Assembly (NCBI RefSeq): GCF_019393635.1
Contig: NC_057862.1
Span: 154,784,562-154,848,561, forward strand
Direction: 5' to 3'
Length of the DNA stretch: 64,000 nt
Source of the DNA: Dromiciops gliroides
Taxonomy: Eukaryota; Chordata; Mammalia; Microbiotheria; Microbiotheriidae
Positions 1 to 10,211 of this stretch are shown here, piece after piece. The notes under the pieces were generated by a model. It was not told where the DNA came from. It did no database searches and worked only from the letters and a program-made list of their open reading frames with translations. Made by a program: the position numbers and the translations under genes. The number at the start of each line of letters is the position of its first letter. Position 1 is the stretch's first letter.

Positions 1-874
1 GCCTTTAGCCTGTGTGATATTGGTCGTTTATAGCCGTATCCTGGCAAGAAGCCAGGAGCTTCTAGTGTGACCCTTCTATCTAGTCTTACTTCCCACTGAG
101 GCTCAGAAAAGAGGCTAATGTTCATGCATCTCCACAGTTCCTTTGGCTGCCTAGGCAGTGTTGACCGTCACTTTGTCCACAGTTTTCTATATTTCCTTAG
201 GAGATGGCATTGTCCCTTGTGTAGCTCCACTGTACATACTATCTACTAAGATCTAGTGGAGATCCTCATTGTCATTCTCCTCCATGTTTCTTCTCACTTT
301 CTGCTCAGTATCACTCTTTGTTAATGCCTACAATTTTCTATAGCTCCCAGAAGATGGTAGGAGTCATCCCTACCCATTACTACTTCTCATCATAATTTCT
401 CAATTCCTTATTTGGCCTGCAGGTCTTCAGCAAGTAATGTTAGTTCTCATCTGTCAATGCCTAGCCTCGCAAAAGTGTTCCTAGAGGTCAGATACCCTTT
501 AAGATATTGAAGATGGGAGTGACAAGAGACACAAAGCAAATGAACTGGCCTGACCTCCACAGCTTCATTCACTTCCCATCAAGAAATCTGGGTCTTTCCT
601 ACACTCACTCCTCCCCCTGGACCAAAGCCTAGAACCTGCACAAGGTTAGGAGTGGCCCCTAATGGTCACCCCAATAACCCTTGTTCCCCATGCATTCTTG
701 TCATTTCTCTTCCTCCCACCTCCCAATTCTAAATTACCACCCAGTATCTCCAGGGCTGGGGTGACTTGTCTGCTGAGCAAACTGGTGATAGGTCAGGGTC
801 AGGGGAAAGTCCTAGACCCTAAACTGTCACTTCCCCCCTCCTTTTTCCCCCCTCTTGTACTTTCCTGAAGTGAA
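1..874. other. Unique sequence, no feature recognised
   Basis: Mixed-composition DNA with pyrimidine-rich stretches. I see no known repeat family, exon with splice sites, or RNA gene here. Confidence 0.5.
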
Positions 875-1025
875 TATCATTATTAATATTATTTGCCTAA
901 TTAACACATTGGCTGAATGACAGAAAACATGTAAACAGGTTTCTCTGAGGAAACTCTGTCTGATTAAAACTGCAGCCTGGCTAATTAGATGGAAATTTCT
1001 TCATTAGTTCCCCTATTTTAGATGA
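875..1025. other. Candidate conserved noncoding element
   Basis: AT-rich block with several homeodomain-type cores (CTAATTAA near 897, CTAATTAG near 980, ATTAGTTC near 1004) and no similarity to the repeat families in the window. No open frame of note. The call rests on composition and motif clustering only; an alignment to other mammals would decide it. Confidence 0.3.
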
Positions 1026-1341
1026 GCAATCCTTCCTTTCTCTCTCCCTTCCATTCCCCTTCTCCTTTTCACTCATGCTCTCCTCATCTCCCCTAACAAT
1101 CAAAAGAAATTGTTACCAGTCCCAGGCCTCTCATAGATTTCCCCCCTTCTCCCTTTTCCTTTTTCTTTTATATACCTGACTGCATTTTTCCCAGCCTGCA
1201 ATTACTCTTTGGTCTGAAGCTGGCCAAAGAAAATCTGTTCTGAGGGATGGGAGATGGCAGCCAGGGATGTTGATGCATAGCTCTAAGCTACCCAGTGATG
1301 GATATTGTGCAGCTGCAGGGACTAGGGAGTCTTGGGGGCTG
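1026..1341. other. Pyrimidine-rich unique stretch
   Basis: C/T-rich sequence running up to the GGGAA array. Nothing else recognised. Confidence 0.4.
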
Positions 1342-1945
1342 AGGGAAGGGAAGGGAAGGGAAGGGAAGGGAAGGGAAGGGAAGGGAAGGGAAGGGAAGGG
1401 AAGGGAAGGGAAGGGAAGGGAAGGGAAGGGAAGGGAAGGGAAGGGAAGGGAAGGGAAGGGAAGGGAAGGGAAGGGAAGGGAAGGGAAGGGAAGGGAAGGG
1501 AAGGGAAGGGAAGGGAAGGGAAGGGAAGGGAAGGGAAGGGAAGGGAAGGGAAGGGAAGGGAAAGGGAAGGGAAGGGAAGGGAAGGGAAGGGAAGGGAAGG
1601 GAAGGGAAGGGAAGGGAAGGGAAGGGAAGGGAAGGGAAGGGAAGGGAAGGGAAGGGAAGGGAAGGGAAGGGAAGGGAAGGGAAGGGAAGGGAAGGGAAGG
1701 GAAGGGAAGGGAAGGGAAGGAAGGGAAGGGAAGGGAAGGGAAGGGAAGGGAAGGAAGGGAAGGGAAGGGAAGGGAAGAAGGGAAGGGAAGGAAGGGAAGG
1801 GAAGGGAAGGGAAGGGAAGGGAAGGGAAGGGAAGGGAAGGGGAAGGGAAGGAAGGGAAGGGAAGGGAAGGGAAGGGAAGGGAAGGGAAGGGAAGGGAAGG
1901 GAAGGGAAGGGAAGGGAAGGGAAGGGAAGGGAAGGGAAGGGAAGG
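1342..1945 (+). repeat. (GGGAA)n pentanucleotide array, about 600 bp
   Basis: About 120 head-to-tail GGGAA units with scattered one-base interruptions (for example an extra A at 1561 and lost bases near 1720, 1754, 1777 and 1850). A 5-base unit without stop codons leaves frames open on both strands, so the long Gly-Arg-Glu-Lys and Leu-Pro-Phe-Ser frames here are not genes. The purine strand has GGG tracts every 2 nt, the classic G-quadruplex pattern. Confidence 0.98.
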
Positions 1946-2088
1946 TTATATGAATTTCCCTCTGTGTATGTGCGTGCTTGTGTTTGCTTGTTTAAAAGTA
2001 CCACCTACAGTTCCTTTAGGAACTTTGCAAAAAGTGTACAGTCTTCTAACCCACTTCTCTCAAATGGGTACAGGTAAATTTGCAAAAT

Positions 2089-2339
2089 GGGGAAGCTAGG
2101 TGGCTCAGTGGATAGAACACCAGGTCTAGAGTTAGGATAGACATGAGTTCAAATATCACTTCAGACACTTACTAGCTATAAGTATTACTTATTATTTACT
2201 TTTTGCCTGAGTTTCCTCATCTGTAAAATGAACTAAAGAAGGAAATGGCAAACCACTCTAGTATTTTTGCCCCCCCGCAAAAAAAAAAATCCCAAATGGG
2301 ATCACAAAGAGTTGGGCATGACTGAAACAATGAACAACA
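2089..2339 (+). mobile_element. RTE-tailed tRNA-SINE
   Basis: A tRNA-like head (GGTGGCTCAGTGGATAGA, GAGTTCAAAT) is followed by the MIR-like CTCATCTGTAAAATG and a tail CACAAAGAGTTGG..GACTGAAAC ending in AACAACAA. The tail resembles the 3' ends of RTE/BovB LINEs, the presumed source of its reverse transcriptase. TSD: AAATTTGCAAAAT (2076-2088) against AAATTTGGAAAAT (2340-2352). Confidence 0.9.
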
Positions 2340-2507
2340 AAATTTGGAAAATATAGAATTCTGTCCAAGTCAGTTTGTCTTGAGAGTTGAATTAAGGTGA
2401 GGTGGAAAGAATCTCTTATAACCTTTACCTCCTCTTTTCTCTTTTCATCCTCCTGTCTTCACTGTATCCCTCCCTTTTCCTGTTTCCTTCTTTATTCCAT
2501 CCTTTAG

Positions 2508-2565
2508 TCAGCTAGTCAATAAACATTTATTACATATCTACTATGTGCACAGCACTGTGCTAAGT
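2508..2565 (-). mobile_element. L2/CR1-clade LINE 3'-end fragment
   Basis: Reverse complement of the usual 3' terminus: AATAAACATTTATTA..CTACTATGTGC..GCACTGTGCTAAG. Fragment only. Confidence 0.75.
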
Positions 2566-3197
2566 TTTAGATTTTTCTTTCTTTTTTACTTCTGTTTCTC
2601 TCCACTTCATCCCTTTCTTCCCTCTTCACATTGTCTCCTACTTCCTTCAATTTCTCCATTTTTGCTCTTACCTCCTCTCTTCTTTACCATTTCCTTCCCC
2701 TTTGTGTTTATCCTGTCTGCTCCAATAACTGTACTAGAGCATGCTCCTAGAACCCATTTGTATCTTCAGCCTGTCTCACCTCTTGGGCTAAGAAGTACCA
2801 GATGTTTACCCTTACTATTAGAAATGCCTTTTATATGTAACAAAAGTTGCTTCCTTCAAGTCTTGTCAAGTCTCTCTGTGAAAAACAAAAACAAAGGAAA
2901 AGCAATTGACTACTACTATCTTAGACAGTGTCTTCAGAACAAATCTTTTCCTACCTGAGACCTGGATCAATCTGTCAAATCATTTTTTAATTTGACAAAC
3001 AACACCATCACAATCCATTTGGATGACAGTGTATAGTGAACGTGGGATGTCTTATCCATGACATAAGAGTGACTAGGGCAGCCCCAGTTTGGGAAGTTAA
3101 TGGGATTAGGAAAGGTGTGTTTGACAGTGTGAGGTAAGCTTTGGTCCAGACTGTGTCAGAGCAAGTTAGGAAAGAGAAGGAAACTAAGGACATACTC
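2566..3197. other. Unique sequence, no feature recognised
   Basis: C/T-rich first half, mixed second half. Open frames here lack any family signature. Confidence 0.4.
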
Positions 3198-3275
3198 CCA
3201 GAGAAGCACAAATCCCAGAACTGGAAGGGACCTTGAATCTCCTCATTTTACAGATGGGACAACTAATGACAGAAG
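3198..3275 (-). mobile_element. MIR fragment
   Basis: Antisense MIR words: AGAACTGGAAGGGACCTTGA and TTTTACAGATGGGACAACTAA. Confidence 0.65.
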
Positions 3276-3512
3276 AGAGAGCTTCCAATTTCCAGTCTAA
3301 TAGTGGCAACATGATCCTTACCCTCAGGGAGCTAGTAAGATAATGAAAAAGACATGGCCCATACATTTGGGAAACTTTTAGTCCAGTGAGGGTGGGGGTG
3401 GGGGGGAGAGAAGAAATGAAAATTACACATGAAAATACAAGACTACCTGAAGGCATAAATATGAAAACATGTCCCACACATAACCAATCTCAGCTGTGGA
3501 GATTTCATCTAT

Positions 3513-3895
3513 ACCAGTGGTAGAAATGCTAGAAGTGGAGAGACCTGAGTTCCAGTCCTATCTCTGATGTTAACTCATTGAGTGATCATGGACTTGACTT
3601 CTCAGGGTCCCAGGGTCCATTCCTGTAAAATGAATCAACAGGATAAGGTGATCTCTGAGGTTCCTTTTTCTTCTTCTTCTTCTTCTTCTTCTTCTTCTTC
3701 TTCTTCTTCTTCTTCTTCTTCTTCTTCTTCTTCTTCTTCTTCTGGGCAATGAGGGTTAAGTGACTTGCCCAGGGTCACAGAGCTAGTTAAGTATCAAGTG
3801 TCTGAGACTGGATTTGAACTCAGATCCTTCTGAATTCAGGGCCAGTGCTTCATACACTGCACCACCTAGCTGCCCTGGTTCCTTCTTTTTCTAAA
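3513..3895 (+). mobile_element. MIR, split by a SINE
   Basis: GACCTGAGTTCCAGTCC, then CCTGTAAAATGAATCAACAGG and a 3' end GATCTCTGAGGTTCC. The element stops at 3669 and its last bases resume at 3877 after the inserted SINE. Confidence 0.75.
3670..3876 (-). mobile_element. Short tRNA-SINE with expanded (TTC)n tail
   Basis: Antisense body GGGTTAAGTGACTTGCCCAG to CACCTAGCTGCCC. Its A-tail has become about 24 copies of GAA (TTC on this strand, 3670-3742). TSD GGTTCCTTTTT (3659-3669) against GGTTCCTTCTTTTT (3877-3890). Confidence 0.92.
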
Positions 3896-3974
3896 ATACC
3901 ATATTCCAAAGCTTATGTGATTAAAGTCTCAACAAGAGACTTGTGGAGTATGAGGGCACTGGAAATCTTGCTGT

Positions 3975-4560
3975 TTTGTGTATGACTTTACACAGGCTGT
4001 GTGCCTCATGCCTGGGTGGCTCTTCCTTCTCATCTCTGCCTTGTAGACTCTCCAACTTCCTCCAAAGCACAGCCCAGTTGTCATCTATGTGAGACCTTTT
4101 CTGATCTCCCTACTTTCTTGAAATTACTTTGTGTTGACTCATCTGCGAATATCAACCACACACCTTTCCATTAGAATGTAAGTTTCTTGCAGGTATTAAA
4201 TGATTTCATTTTTGTCTGTGTATTCCCAGAACCTAGCCCAATGTCTGTTTTATATGATAGTTGTTGGTCAGTCATTTCAGTCATGTCTGACTCTTTGTGA
4301 CCCCATTTGGGTTTTTCTTGGCAGAGATACTGGAGTGGTTGACCATTTCCTTCTCCAGGTCATTTTACATATGGGGAAACTGAGGCAAACAGGGTTAAGT
4401 GACTTGCCCAGGGTCACACAGCTAGTGTTTGAGGCTGGATTTGAACTCACAAAGATTAGTCTTCTTGACTCCAAGACCAGCCTTATATGCACTATGGCAC
4501 CACCTAGCTGCTGGTGTATACTAGGTGCTCCATAAATAATGGCTGAATCCAATCGAAATC
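3975..4560 (+). mobile_element. L2/CR1-clade LINE 3' end, split by a SINE
   Basis: Sense words typical of the 3' end: ACACAGGCTGTGTGCCTCATGCCTGGGTGG, CATTAGAATGTAAG.TTCTTG and ..TTTTTGTCTGTGTATTCCCAG. The terminus TACTAGGTGCTCCATAAATA follows the SINE insertion at 4258-4515. Confidence 0.85.
4258..4515 (-). mobile_element. RTE-tailed tRNA-SINE
   Basis: Antisense: TTGTTGGTCAGTCATTTCAG, GTCTGACTCTTTGTGACCCC, TACTGGAGTGGTTGACCATT, then the tRNA-derived body ending CACCTAGCTGCTGG. The tail reads very like the BovB-derived tail of ruminant SINEs. Confidence 0.9.
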
Positions 4561-4664
4561 TGAGTTGGGGGAAAGGGAAGGGAACTTTTGAGTGGGGGAA
4601 AAATCTGAAAGCTAAATCTGTTGCTTCTAACATAGGAACAAAACTAACGATCCGTCAAATTTAG

Positions 4665-4905
4665 ATACCATTCTATATCCTTTTAAGATTTACCAAGTGC
4701 TTTTCTACCAATTCCCTGGGAGGTGGCAGCTATTATCTACCATGTTAGATCATTCTGGTGGCTTATATCCTTTTGTAGATGACAAAATGAAGGCTCAGCA
4801 AGCTTAAGGACTTGCTCAGTGTCACACTGCTAGTAATTGGCAGACCTTTCTGGGGACAGGAGTCCAGGTCTTTCAGACTCCAAATTAATCCCTTTCCCCA
4901 CTCAC
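4665..4905 (-). mobile_element. MIR
   Basis: Antisense MIR: TTTACCAAGTGCTTTTCTACC, TGGGAGGTGGCAGCTATTAT, GATGACAAAATGAAGGCTCAG, GACTTGCTCAGTGTCACACTG and a degenerate 5' end. Confidence 0.75.
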
Positions 4906-5067
4906 TGTATACACTAGATCCCAAAAGGAAGATAAAGTTGTTAAGTGTTTCACAAGAGTGGAAGAGGGCGTGAGGAGATCTGTAAACCCATATGGTGTCA
5001 AGGCAAGAGTAAGGGCATAAGTTAGGGGTAGGTGACGCAGCCCACTATGTCTTTCTCCCTTACTCGG

Positions 5068-5209
5068 TCTTTGTTTTTTGTGTGCAGGGCAACGAGGGCT
5101 AAGTGACTTGCCCAGGGTCACACAGCTAGTAAGTGTCTGAGGTCAGATTTGAACTCAGGTCCTCCTGAATCCAGGGCCAGTGCTTTATCCACTGTGCCAC
5201 CTAGCTGCC
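5068..5209 (-). mobile_element. Short tRNA-SINE
   Basis: Antisense copy with TGCAGGGCAACGAGGGC at the tail side and GCCACCTAGCTGCC at its 5' end. TSD TCTCCCTTACTCGG (5054-5067) against TCTCCCTTACTCAG (5210-5223). Confidence 0.93.
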
Positions 5210-5356
5210 TCTCCCTTACTCAGAATGTTCTCACATGAGAGATCACTAAGGAAAAGAAAGTATTGACTGGTGGGTATTGACCAGAGCCAGTTGAAACTGT
5301 GGGTGAGTACCACCAAGAATCCTCAAGCCAATTATAAGCTTCTAGAGGTCAGAGAC

Positions 5357-5440
5357 CAGTCAATTAGTCAGTTAGTCAATAAACATTCATCAAGCACCTA
5401 CTATGAGCCAGACACTGTGTTAACACTAGGGATACACATT
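5357..5440 (-). mobile_element. L2/CR1-clade LINE 3'-end fragment
   Basis: Antisense AGTCAATAAACATTCATCAAG, ACCTACTATGAGCCAGACAC, CTAGGGATACAC. Confidence 0.75.
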
Positions 5441-5684
5441 TGAAAACAGATTTCTCTATAGTTCTGCCAAGGCCCAGCATAGGACTGGACAGTACTTGTT
5501 AAAGACTTGTGGTTTTGATTGCTTGACTCTGAGGGCGAGTGGGAAAGGAACTGCTCCATTAAGCACCCCCTCCTGTCTATGGGGCTCAGGAAAGGAGAGG
5601 GAGGAGATAGTGGGAAAGGTTTGTGCCTGCTTCCACTTTGAATGCCTGGGCCTTTTGGCTGTTTGCTGCTTGTGATGTAGCGGC
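5441..5684. other. Unique sequence
   Basis: GC-richer than its surroundings. No repeat or splice-flanked exon recognised. Confidence 0.35.
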
Positions 5685-5835
5685 TGGGTGGGTGGCACAT
5701 CAGCCCTAATGAATTGGAACACTGCAGAAGGTAATTTGTGATTGTGTCTCAACTTGCCTGGGACCCACACAGCATCTCATTACTTTCCAGATCGTTAATG
5801 CCACCAGCAGAAGTAGGAGATGCTTTGGGAGAAAG
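5685..5835. other. Candidate conserved noncoding element
   Basis: Repeat-free block with CCCTAATGAATTGGAACA, GTAATTTGTGATTG and CATCTCATTACTTTCC. No plausible exon. Based on motif density and freedom from repeats only. Confidence 0.28.
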
Positions 5836-6084
5836 AGGACTGTTTCCCTCCCCTTTCCATAGCTCACCACCTCTCAAAAGAAAAGATTAAAAGGATGAGA
5901 AATTAGAACACCACGAGACCATTTTTTCCCTTTGTCTCATGTAGATTAATTCAATAGTGGAAGAGAACGAAAAAGACAGACAGACAGACATAGACAGAAA
6001 TAGAGTCAACAGCTTAGGGACCGAGAAAAGGAAAGATTTGTATGTTCAAGGGCTCGTAAGATTTGTTTTTAGGGTTGAATTCTG

Positions 6085-6340
6085 GGAAGGAAAGATCATA
6101 GTAAAAAGCACACTGACCTGTAAATCAGTAGATCTAATCTCTAGTCCTGGTTTTGCTAGGAATGAACTATTCAATTTTATGTGAATGGCTTTAGTCTTTT
6201 GGGCCTCAGTTTTTTCATCCATAGAATGGATTACTATTCAATAACAATCGCTCTTGTAGGTTCAAATGAGGTCACACTAAATAGCCTATTAAGTGCAAAA
6301 ATGCTATTTAAAGATGACCTATTATTTTTACATTACATTA
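6085..6340 (+). mobile_element. MIR, nearly full length
   Basis: GATCATAGTAAAAAGCACACTGAC, ..GGGCCTCAGTTTTTTCATCCATAGAATGG, GTAGGTTCAAATGAGG and ..AAAAATGCTATTTAAA. Well diverged. Confidence 0.7.
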
Positions 6341-6344
6341 ATCT

Positions 6345-7089
6345 CAGGTCAGTAGACATATTAAGAGAACGAAGGGAAAGCCTGAAGCAGTTGGCACTGG
6401 GAGTGAGCTCACTGTTGGCTCATGCAGTTGATGGTGACCCAAGAATCTCGGGCTCCCTTCCCAGAACCCCTATTTGGCCTCTGATTGCTCATGTGAGCTT
6501 GAGAGAGTAGCTCCCCTCTCCTGAAGCTTCTGTTTGTTTGTCTGCAAAAAGGGAAGAAGGCCAACTCTCCCAGAGGTGGCTTTGTAGCCCACCAGTCCTA
6601 TTTGGGGAGTTAGTGATCCAAGAGTATTGTCAGAGGCCGAGGAGGGAAATATCACTGGGAAGGGTTTTAGTGCACCAGGTCTCATTGCCATGGCAGCCAG
6701 CCATACTACAACCCAGGTGATTTTCATTGCCAAATTTGGAAGACTTTATACAGGTGCCAACAAGGAGTCTTTATTCCCTGACTAGCATATATCTCTTTCC
6801 TTTCTTATATAACTTTAAAACATACCAAACAATTCAAAACATATTTGTAATTTCCATTTATCCTTTACTACAATGTCAGATAGGGGAGGGGCAGTCAATG
6901 ACAAAGCCTAGCTAGTTTGAATGAAGAAGAAAACCTTCCACAATGCTCTAGAAATGGCATTCTCTTTATCAAATGGAAAATTAAGTTAGCGATGGTAGAG
7001 CCCATTTTATTTATTCTTTGTCTTATGTTTAAAAAATGCACTGCATTGATTGATGCAGTTTGGCCCTTCAAGGTATTTTAAAACGCTGG
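6345..7089. other. Unique or unrecognised sequence
   Basis: No known family recognised. Part of 6740-6900 is A/T-rich and could be old LINE sequence, but I cannot support that. Confidence 0.4.
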
Positions 7090-7613
7090 TCCTTCTTAGT
7101 GTACAGCTGCGGAAGTCTTTCTTCTACCCCCATCAAAGCACTGTACTTGCACCAGAGTATTCAGGAGGATTAGGACCGTGAGGGCACGGTGAGCCCTTTT
7201 CAGAGCTGCCCAGCCACCTTTGATGTCCATTTGCCTCCTAACTCTCAGTTTGGGTTCCAAGAAGCTATAGCATGCAGCGGCCATATCCTGGTAAACCAAT
7301 CGAGCAGATGAACCTAACCAGGTTGAGGGTAACCTACAGTCCTCAAACCGCTAAGTGATTTAGGGGGACATCTACCCCAAGCTTGTGAAGACTCTCCCCC
7401 ACCCCCAGCAGAATGGGTGGATGTGAACAATTAGTTTCAACAGCCATGAAGGAGGCTGAAGTAGGTGCTGTGGAGTCCTTGGAACTTGGTCAGACACTGA
7501 AGACACCAAAGTCATTCACTGCATCCTGGGTCTGCACAAGTTGTCCTGACCTGTCTTGCCAGTGGACTTTGATTACTCTGGAAGAGAAATTGAGGCTGAT
7601 AACTAATTTTTTT

Positions 7614-7761
7614 GTTTGTTTTTGTTTTTGGCAGGGCAGTGAGGGTTAAGTGACTTGCCCAAGGTCGCACAGCTAGTGTCAAGTGTCTGAGGCTGGATTT
7701 GAACTCAGGTACTCCTGAATCCAAGGCCAGTGCTTTATACACTGCGCCACCCAGCTGCCCC
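7614..7761 (-). mobile_element. Short tRNA-SINE inside L1
   Basis: Antisense copy, GCAGGGCAGTGAGGG to CCACCCAGCTGCCCC, sitting in or beside the T-tract of the L1 tail. Confidence 0.92.
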
Positions 7762-8212
7762 TATTTTTTTTAATAATAAACATTTTTATTTCCAGTTTTG
7801 GGTTTCAATTTTTATCCCTCTTTCCCTCCCTTCCTTCCCCCTCCCCCCCTGAGGTAGCAGACAATCAGATATGGATTATATGTGTATGATTATATAAACA
7901 TTCTCATATTTGTCATTTTGTACAAGAAAACTTGATTAAAAGAAAAAATGAAAGAAAGTGAAAAATAGCATACTTCAGTCTGTTCCATCAATATAAGTTC
8001 TTTCTTTGGAGGTGCATAGTATGTTTCATCAATAGTCCTTTGGGATTGTCTTGGATCATTGTATTGTTGAGAATAGTCAAGTCATTCACAGTTCTTCATC
8101 AAACAATACTGCTGTCTCTGTGTACAGTGTTCTCTTGGTTCTACTCCACAATTCAACCATTTTATACATGTCTTTACAGGCCTTTCTGAAGCCATCCTGC
8201 TTGTCATTTCTT

Positions 8213-8377
8213 TTTTTTTTTCTTTTTTTGGGGGGGAGGGGGCGAGGTAATGAGGGTTAAGTGACTTCCCCAGGGTCACACAGCTAGTAAGTGTCAAGTG
8301 TCTGAGGCTAGATTTGAACTCAGGTCTTCCTGAATCCAAGACCAGTGCTTTATCTACTGTACTACCTAGCTGCCCCC
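8213..8377 (-). mobile_element. Short tRNA-SINE inside L1
   Basis: T-rich tail with a G-run (8230-8242), then GGTTAAGTGACTTCCCCAGG. TSD CTGCTTGTCATTTCTT (8197-8212) against CTGCTTATCATTTCTT (8378-8393). The L1 text continues on both sides. Confidence 0.93.
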
Positions 8378-8600
8378 CTGCTTATCATTTCTTATAGCAC
8401 AATAATACTCTATCACTATCATATACCACAACTTGTTTAGCCATTCCCTAATTGATGGGCCTTTCTTTGATTTCCAGTTCTTGAGGCTGACAACTGTACA
8501 ACTCTGCCTCACTCAGATTCCATTCATGTGCAAGTCAAGACATCATCTGTGATATCATTGTGATGTCACTGTTCAAAAAGAAGGCCAAACAACAACACCT

Positions 8601-9232
8601 TCACCAGAACCTAACTGTGAGCTGAGACCTCATTTGGATTACCCACCTGGATAGGTGGGTTTAGAGGTTAGCATCCAGTCCCTAGCCATGATTCCTCTAG
8701 CTCTGGAAGGACTCATGAAATCTTGGGAGGCAAGAACACCCTTTCCAAGATGACTGAAATTACATCTCAGGAGTTGTCATATGCTTACATTTCCTTCCCC
8801 CAGAGCTGAATCCCTACATCCTTCCAAAGGAAGAGGAAATGGTGCTCACCATTAGTCAGCCATTCCCTGGCTCAGTGGCAGATGGAGTGGGAAGGAAGAG
8901 AGAAAATGAATGAGAGATTCTTAAGAGGCTGCAAGAGCCATTCAAATGTCCTTCTGTGCTCTAGAGTACTGTCCTAAAACTCAGCAGCTTCCAGAAGCCA
9001 TGTTAGGATTCATAGTTAAGAAATGATTCTTCTTGTTATTTAATCCCAGAATTTAATGAAAAATCCTTAAACACCAGGGTCCACAAACACTCATTGTAGC
9101 TCCAACCCTAGCCAGATGTCTATCTAAAGGGGCTACAGGTAGTAATGTGTGGCTGGCTCCTTGTAGTCCATCTCCACTGGCCAGAAAAACAAAAACAACA
9201 AAAATAAAATAAAGCAACAAAAAATAAAATAA
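8601..9232. other. Unique sequence, A-rich end
   Basis: No family recognised. The last 50 bases are an A-rich (AAAAT/AAC) run that could be an old retroposon tail. Confidence 0.4.
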
Positions 9233-9500
9233 TCGCCCAATTAAAGAGAAATTTTATAAATGGGACATCATCCTAACAATTGGGGAATGACTAAACAAAT
9301 TACAGGACACCAATGTTATAAAATATTACTATTGCAAGAAATAAATATGAAGAATACAGAGAAGCATTTGAAGACTTATAGGAACTTACAGCAAAAAAAA
9401 AGTACAGTAAGCAAATATATAATAATCACATTGATGTAAGTGGAAAAAAAATAACCACAAACACCCAAAAGAAACCTAACACTGAGTAATTACAATGAGC
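9233..9500 (+). mobile_element. L1 3' UTR fragment
   Basis: Sense words CAATTGGGGAATGACTAAACAAATTA, AATATGAAGAATACAGAGAAG and ACTTATAGGAACTTACAG match the marsupial L1 3' UTR text also seen at 53320-53450. It faces the antisense L1 that begins at about 9520. Confidence 0.7.
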
Positions 9501-9799
9501 ACAGCATATGGACATTTTAGTAAATTTGCTTACATGATTGTAAATTGCTTTCCAAAATGATTGTACCATGTCACAGTTCCAACAATATATTAGTATGCCT
9601 AGCTTTACACAACCCCTCCTACATTGACTTGCCTTTTTTTAGGTAATTTTTACCAATTTGCAAGGGGTGAGATGAAACCTCAGGTTGTTTTGATTGGCAT
9701 TTCTCTACTTATTAGTAACCTAGAGCATCTGATCATTTCCCTTCTTATTCTAGATGCATTAGCATTTCACAGAAACTTTTCAGTCTCAAGTAATCAAAG

Positions 9800-9802
<3 letters not shown>

Positions 9803-9835
<33 letters not shown>
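9803..9835. repeat. (AC)n microsatellite
   Basis: About 16 AC units, followed by ATACATATATA. Confidence 0.97.
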
Positions 9836-9840
<5 letters not shown>

Positions 9841-9853
9841 TATATAAATTGCT

Positions 9854-10030
9854 TTGGGCAGCTAGGTGGCGCAGTGGATAGAACACCGGCCCTGGAGTCA
9901 GGAGTACCTGAGTTCAAATCTGACCTCAGACACTTAACACTTACTAGCTGTGTGACCCTGGGCAAGTCACTTAACCCCAATTGCCTCACTAAAATAAATA
10001 AAATAAAATAAAATAAAATAAAATAAATAT
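9854..10030 (+). mobile_element. Short tRNA-SINE, subfamily A, (AAAAT)n tail
   Basis: GGGCAGCTAGGTGGCGCAG near consensus, GGAGTCAGGAGTACC, CACTTAACACTT and CCAATTGCCTCAC mark subfamily A. The tail has become about seven AAAAT units (9992-10027). Confidence 0.95.
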
Positions 10031-10060
10031 ACAATAAAGTTATCATTCACATTAAAAAAA

Positions 10061-10211
10061 ATGGGGCAGCTAGGTGGCATAGTAGATAGACCACCGGCCC
10101 TGGAGTCAGGAGTACCTGAGTTCAAATCCAGCCTCAGACACTTAACACTTACTAGCTGTGTGACCCTGGGCAAATCACTTAATCCCAATTGCCTCACTAA
10201 AAAAAAAAATT
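10061..10211 (+). mobile_element. Short tRNA-SINE, subfamily A
   Basis: Same diagnostic words as the copy 200 bases upstream, simple A-tail. Very close to its neighbour, so it is young or from the same source. Confidence 0.95.

Larger units (their letters stand above)
7605..8480 (-). mobile_element. L1 3' UTR, 5'-truncated, full TSD
   Basis: Antisense marsupial L1 3' UTR: AACATTTTTATTTCCAG at the tail side, a purine/pyrimidine tract, CAATCAGATATGGATTATATG, TTGTCTTGGATCATTGTATTG, CACAACTTGTTTAGCCATTCC. TSD TTGAGGCTGATAACT (7590-7604) against TTGAGGCTGACAACT (8481-8495). Carries two later SINEs. Confidence 0.88.
7090..8600 (+). repeat. Unclassified ~500-bp interspersed repeat (family E), split by an L1
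   Basis: Two flanks (7090-7604 and 8496-8600) read as one element once the L1 is removed. Shared words with the copy at 25071-25577: GAACTTGGTCAGACA, TGGACTTTGAT.ACTC.GGAA, GAGGCTGAT, and an end with TCAAGACATCA..TGATGTCA and a tail AACAACAAC. The tail suggests mobilisation by an RTE-type LINE. The left boundary is uncertain. Confidence 0.6.

Noticed and set aside
1267-2099. Long open frames of Gly-Arg-Glu-Lys or Leu-Pro-Phe-Ser repeats on both strands
   Set aside because: They come from a stop-free pentanucleotide array read in any frame; no start context, splice sites or family.
4200-4535. 111-codon frame spanning 4200-4535
   Set aside because: It runs through the L2 3' end and an antisense RTE-tailed SINE.
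9233-9853. Twin-priming (5' inversion) of a single L1
   Set aside because: In a twin-primed insertion the inverted 5' part would precede the sense 3' part; here a tail-less sense 3' UTR precedes antisense ORF2, so two insertions fit better.
9854-10211. tRNA gene candidates in the SINE heads
   Set aside because: The heads keep a box-B-like GAGTTCAAAT but not a cloverleaf with proper acceptor and anticodon arms, and a SINE body and tail follow.
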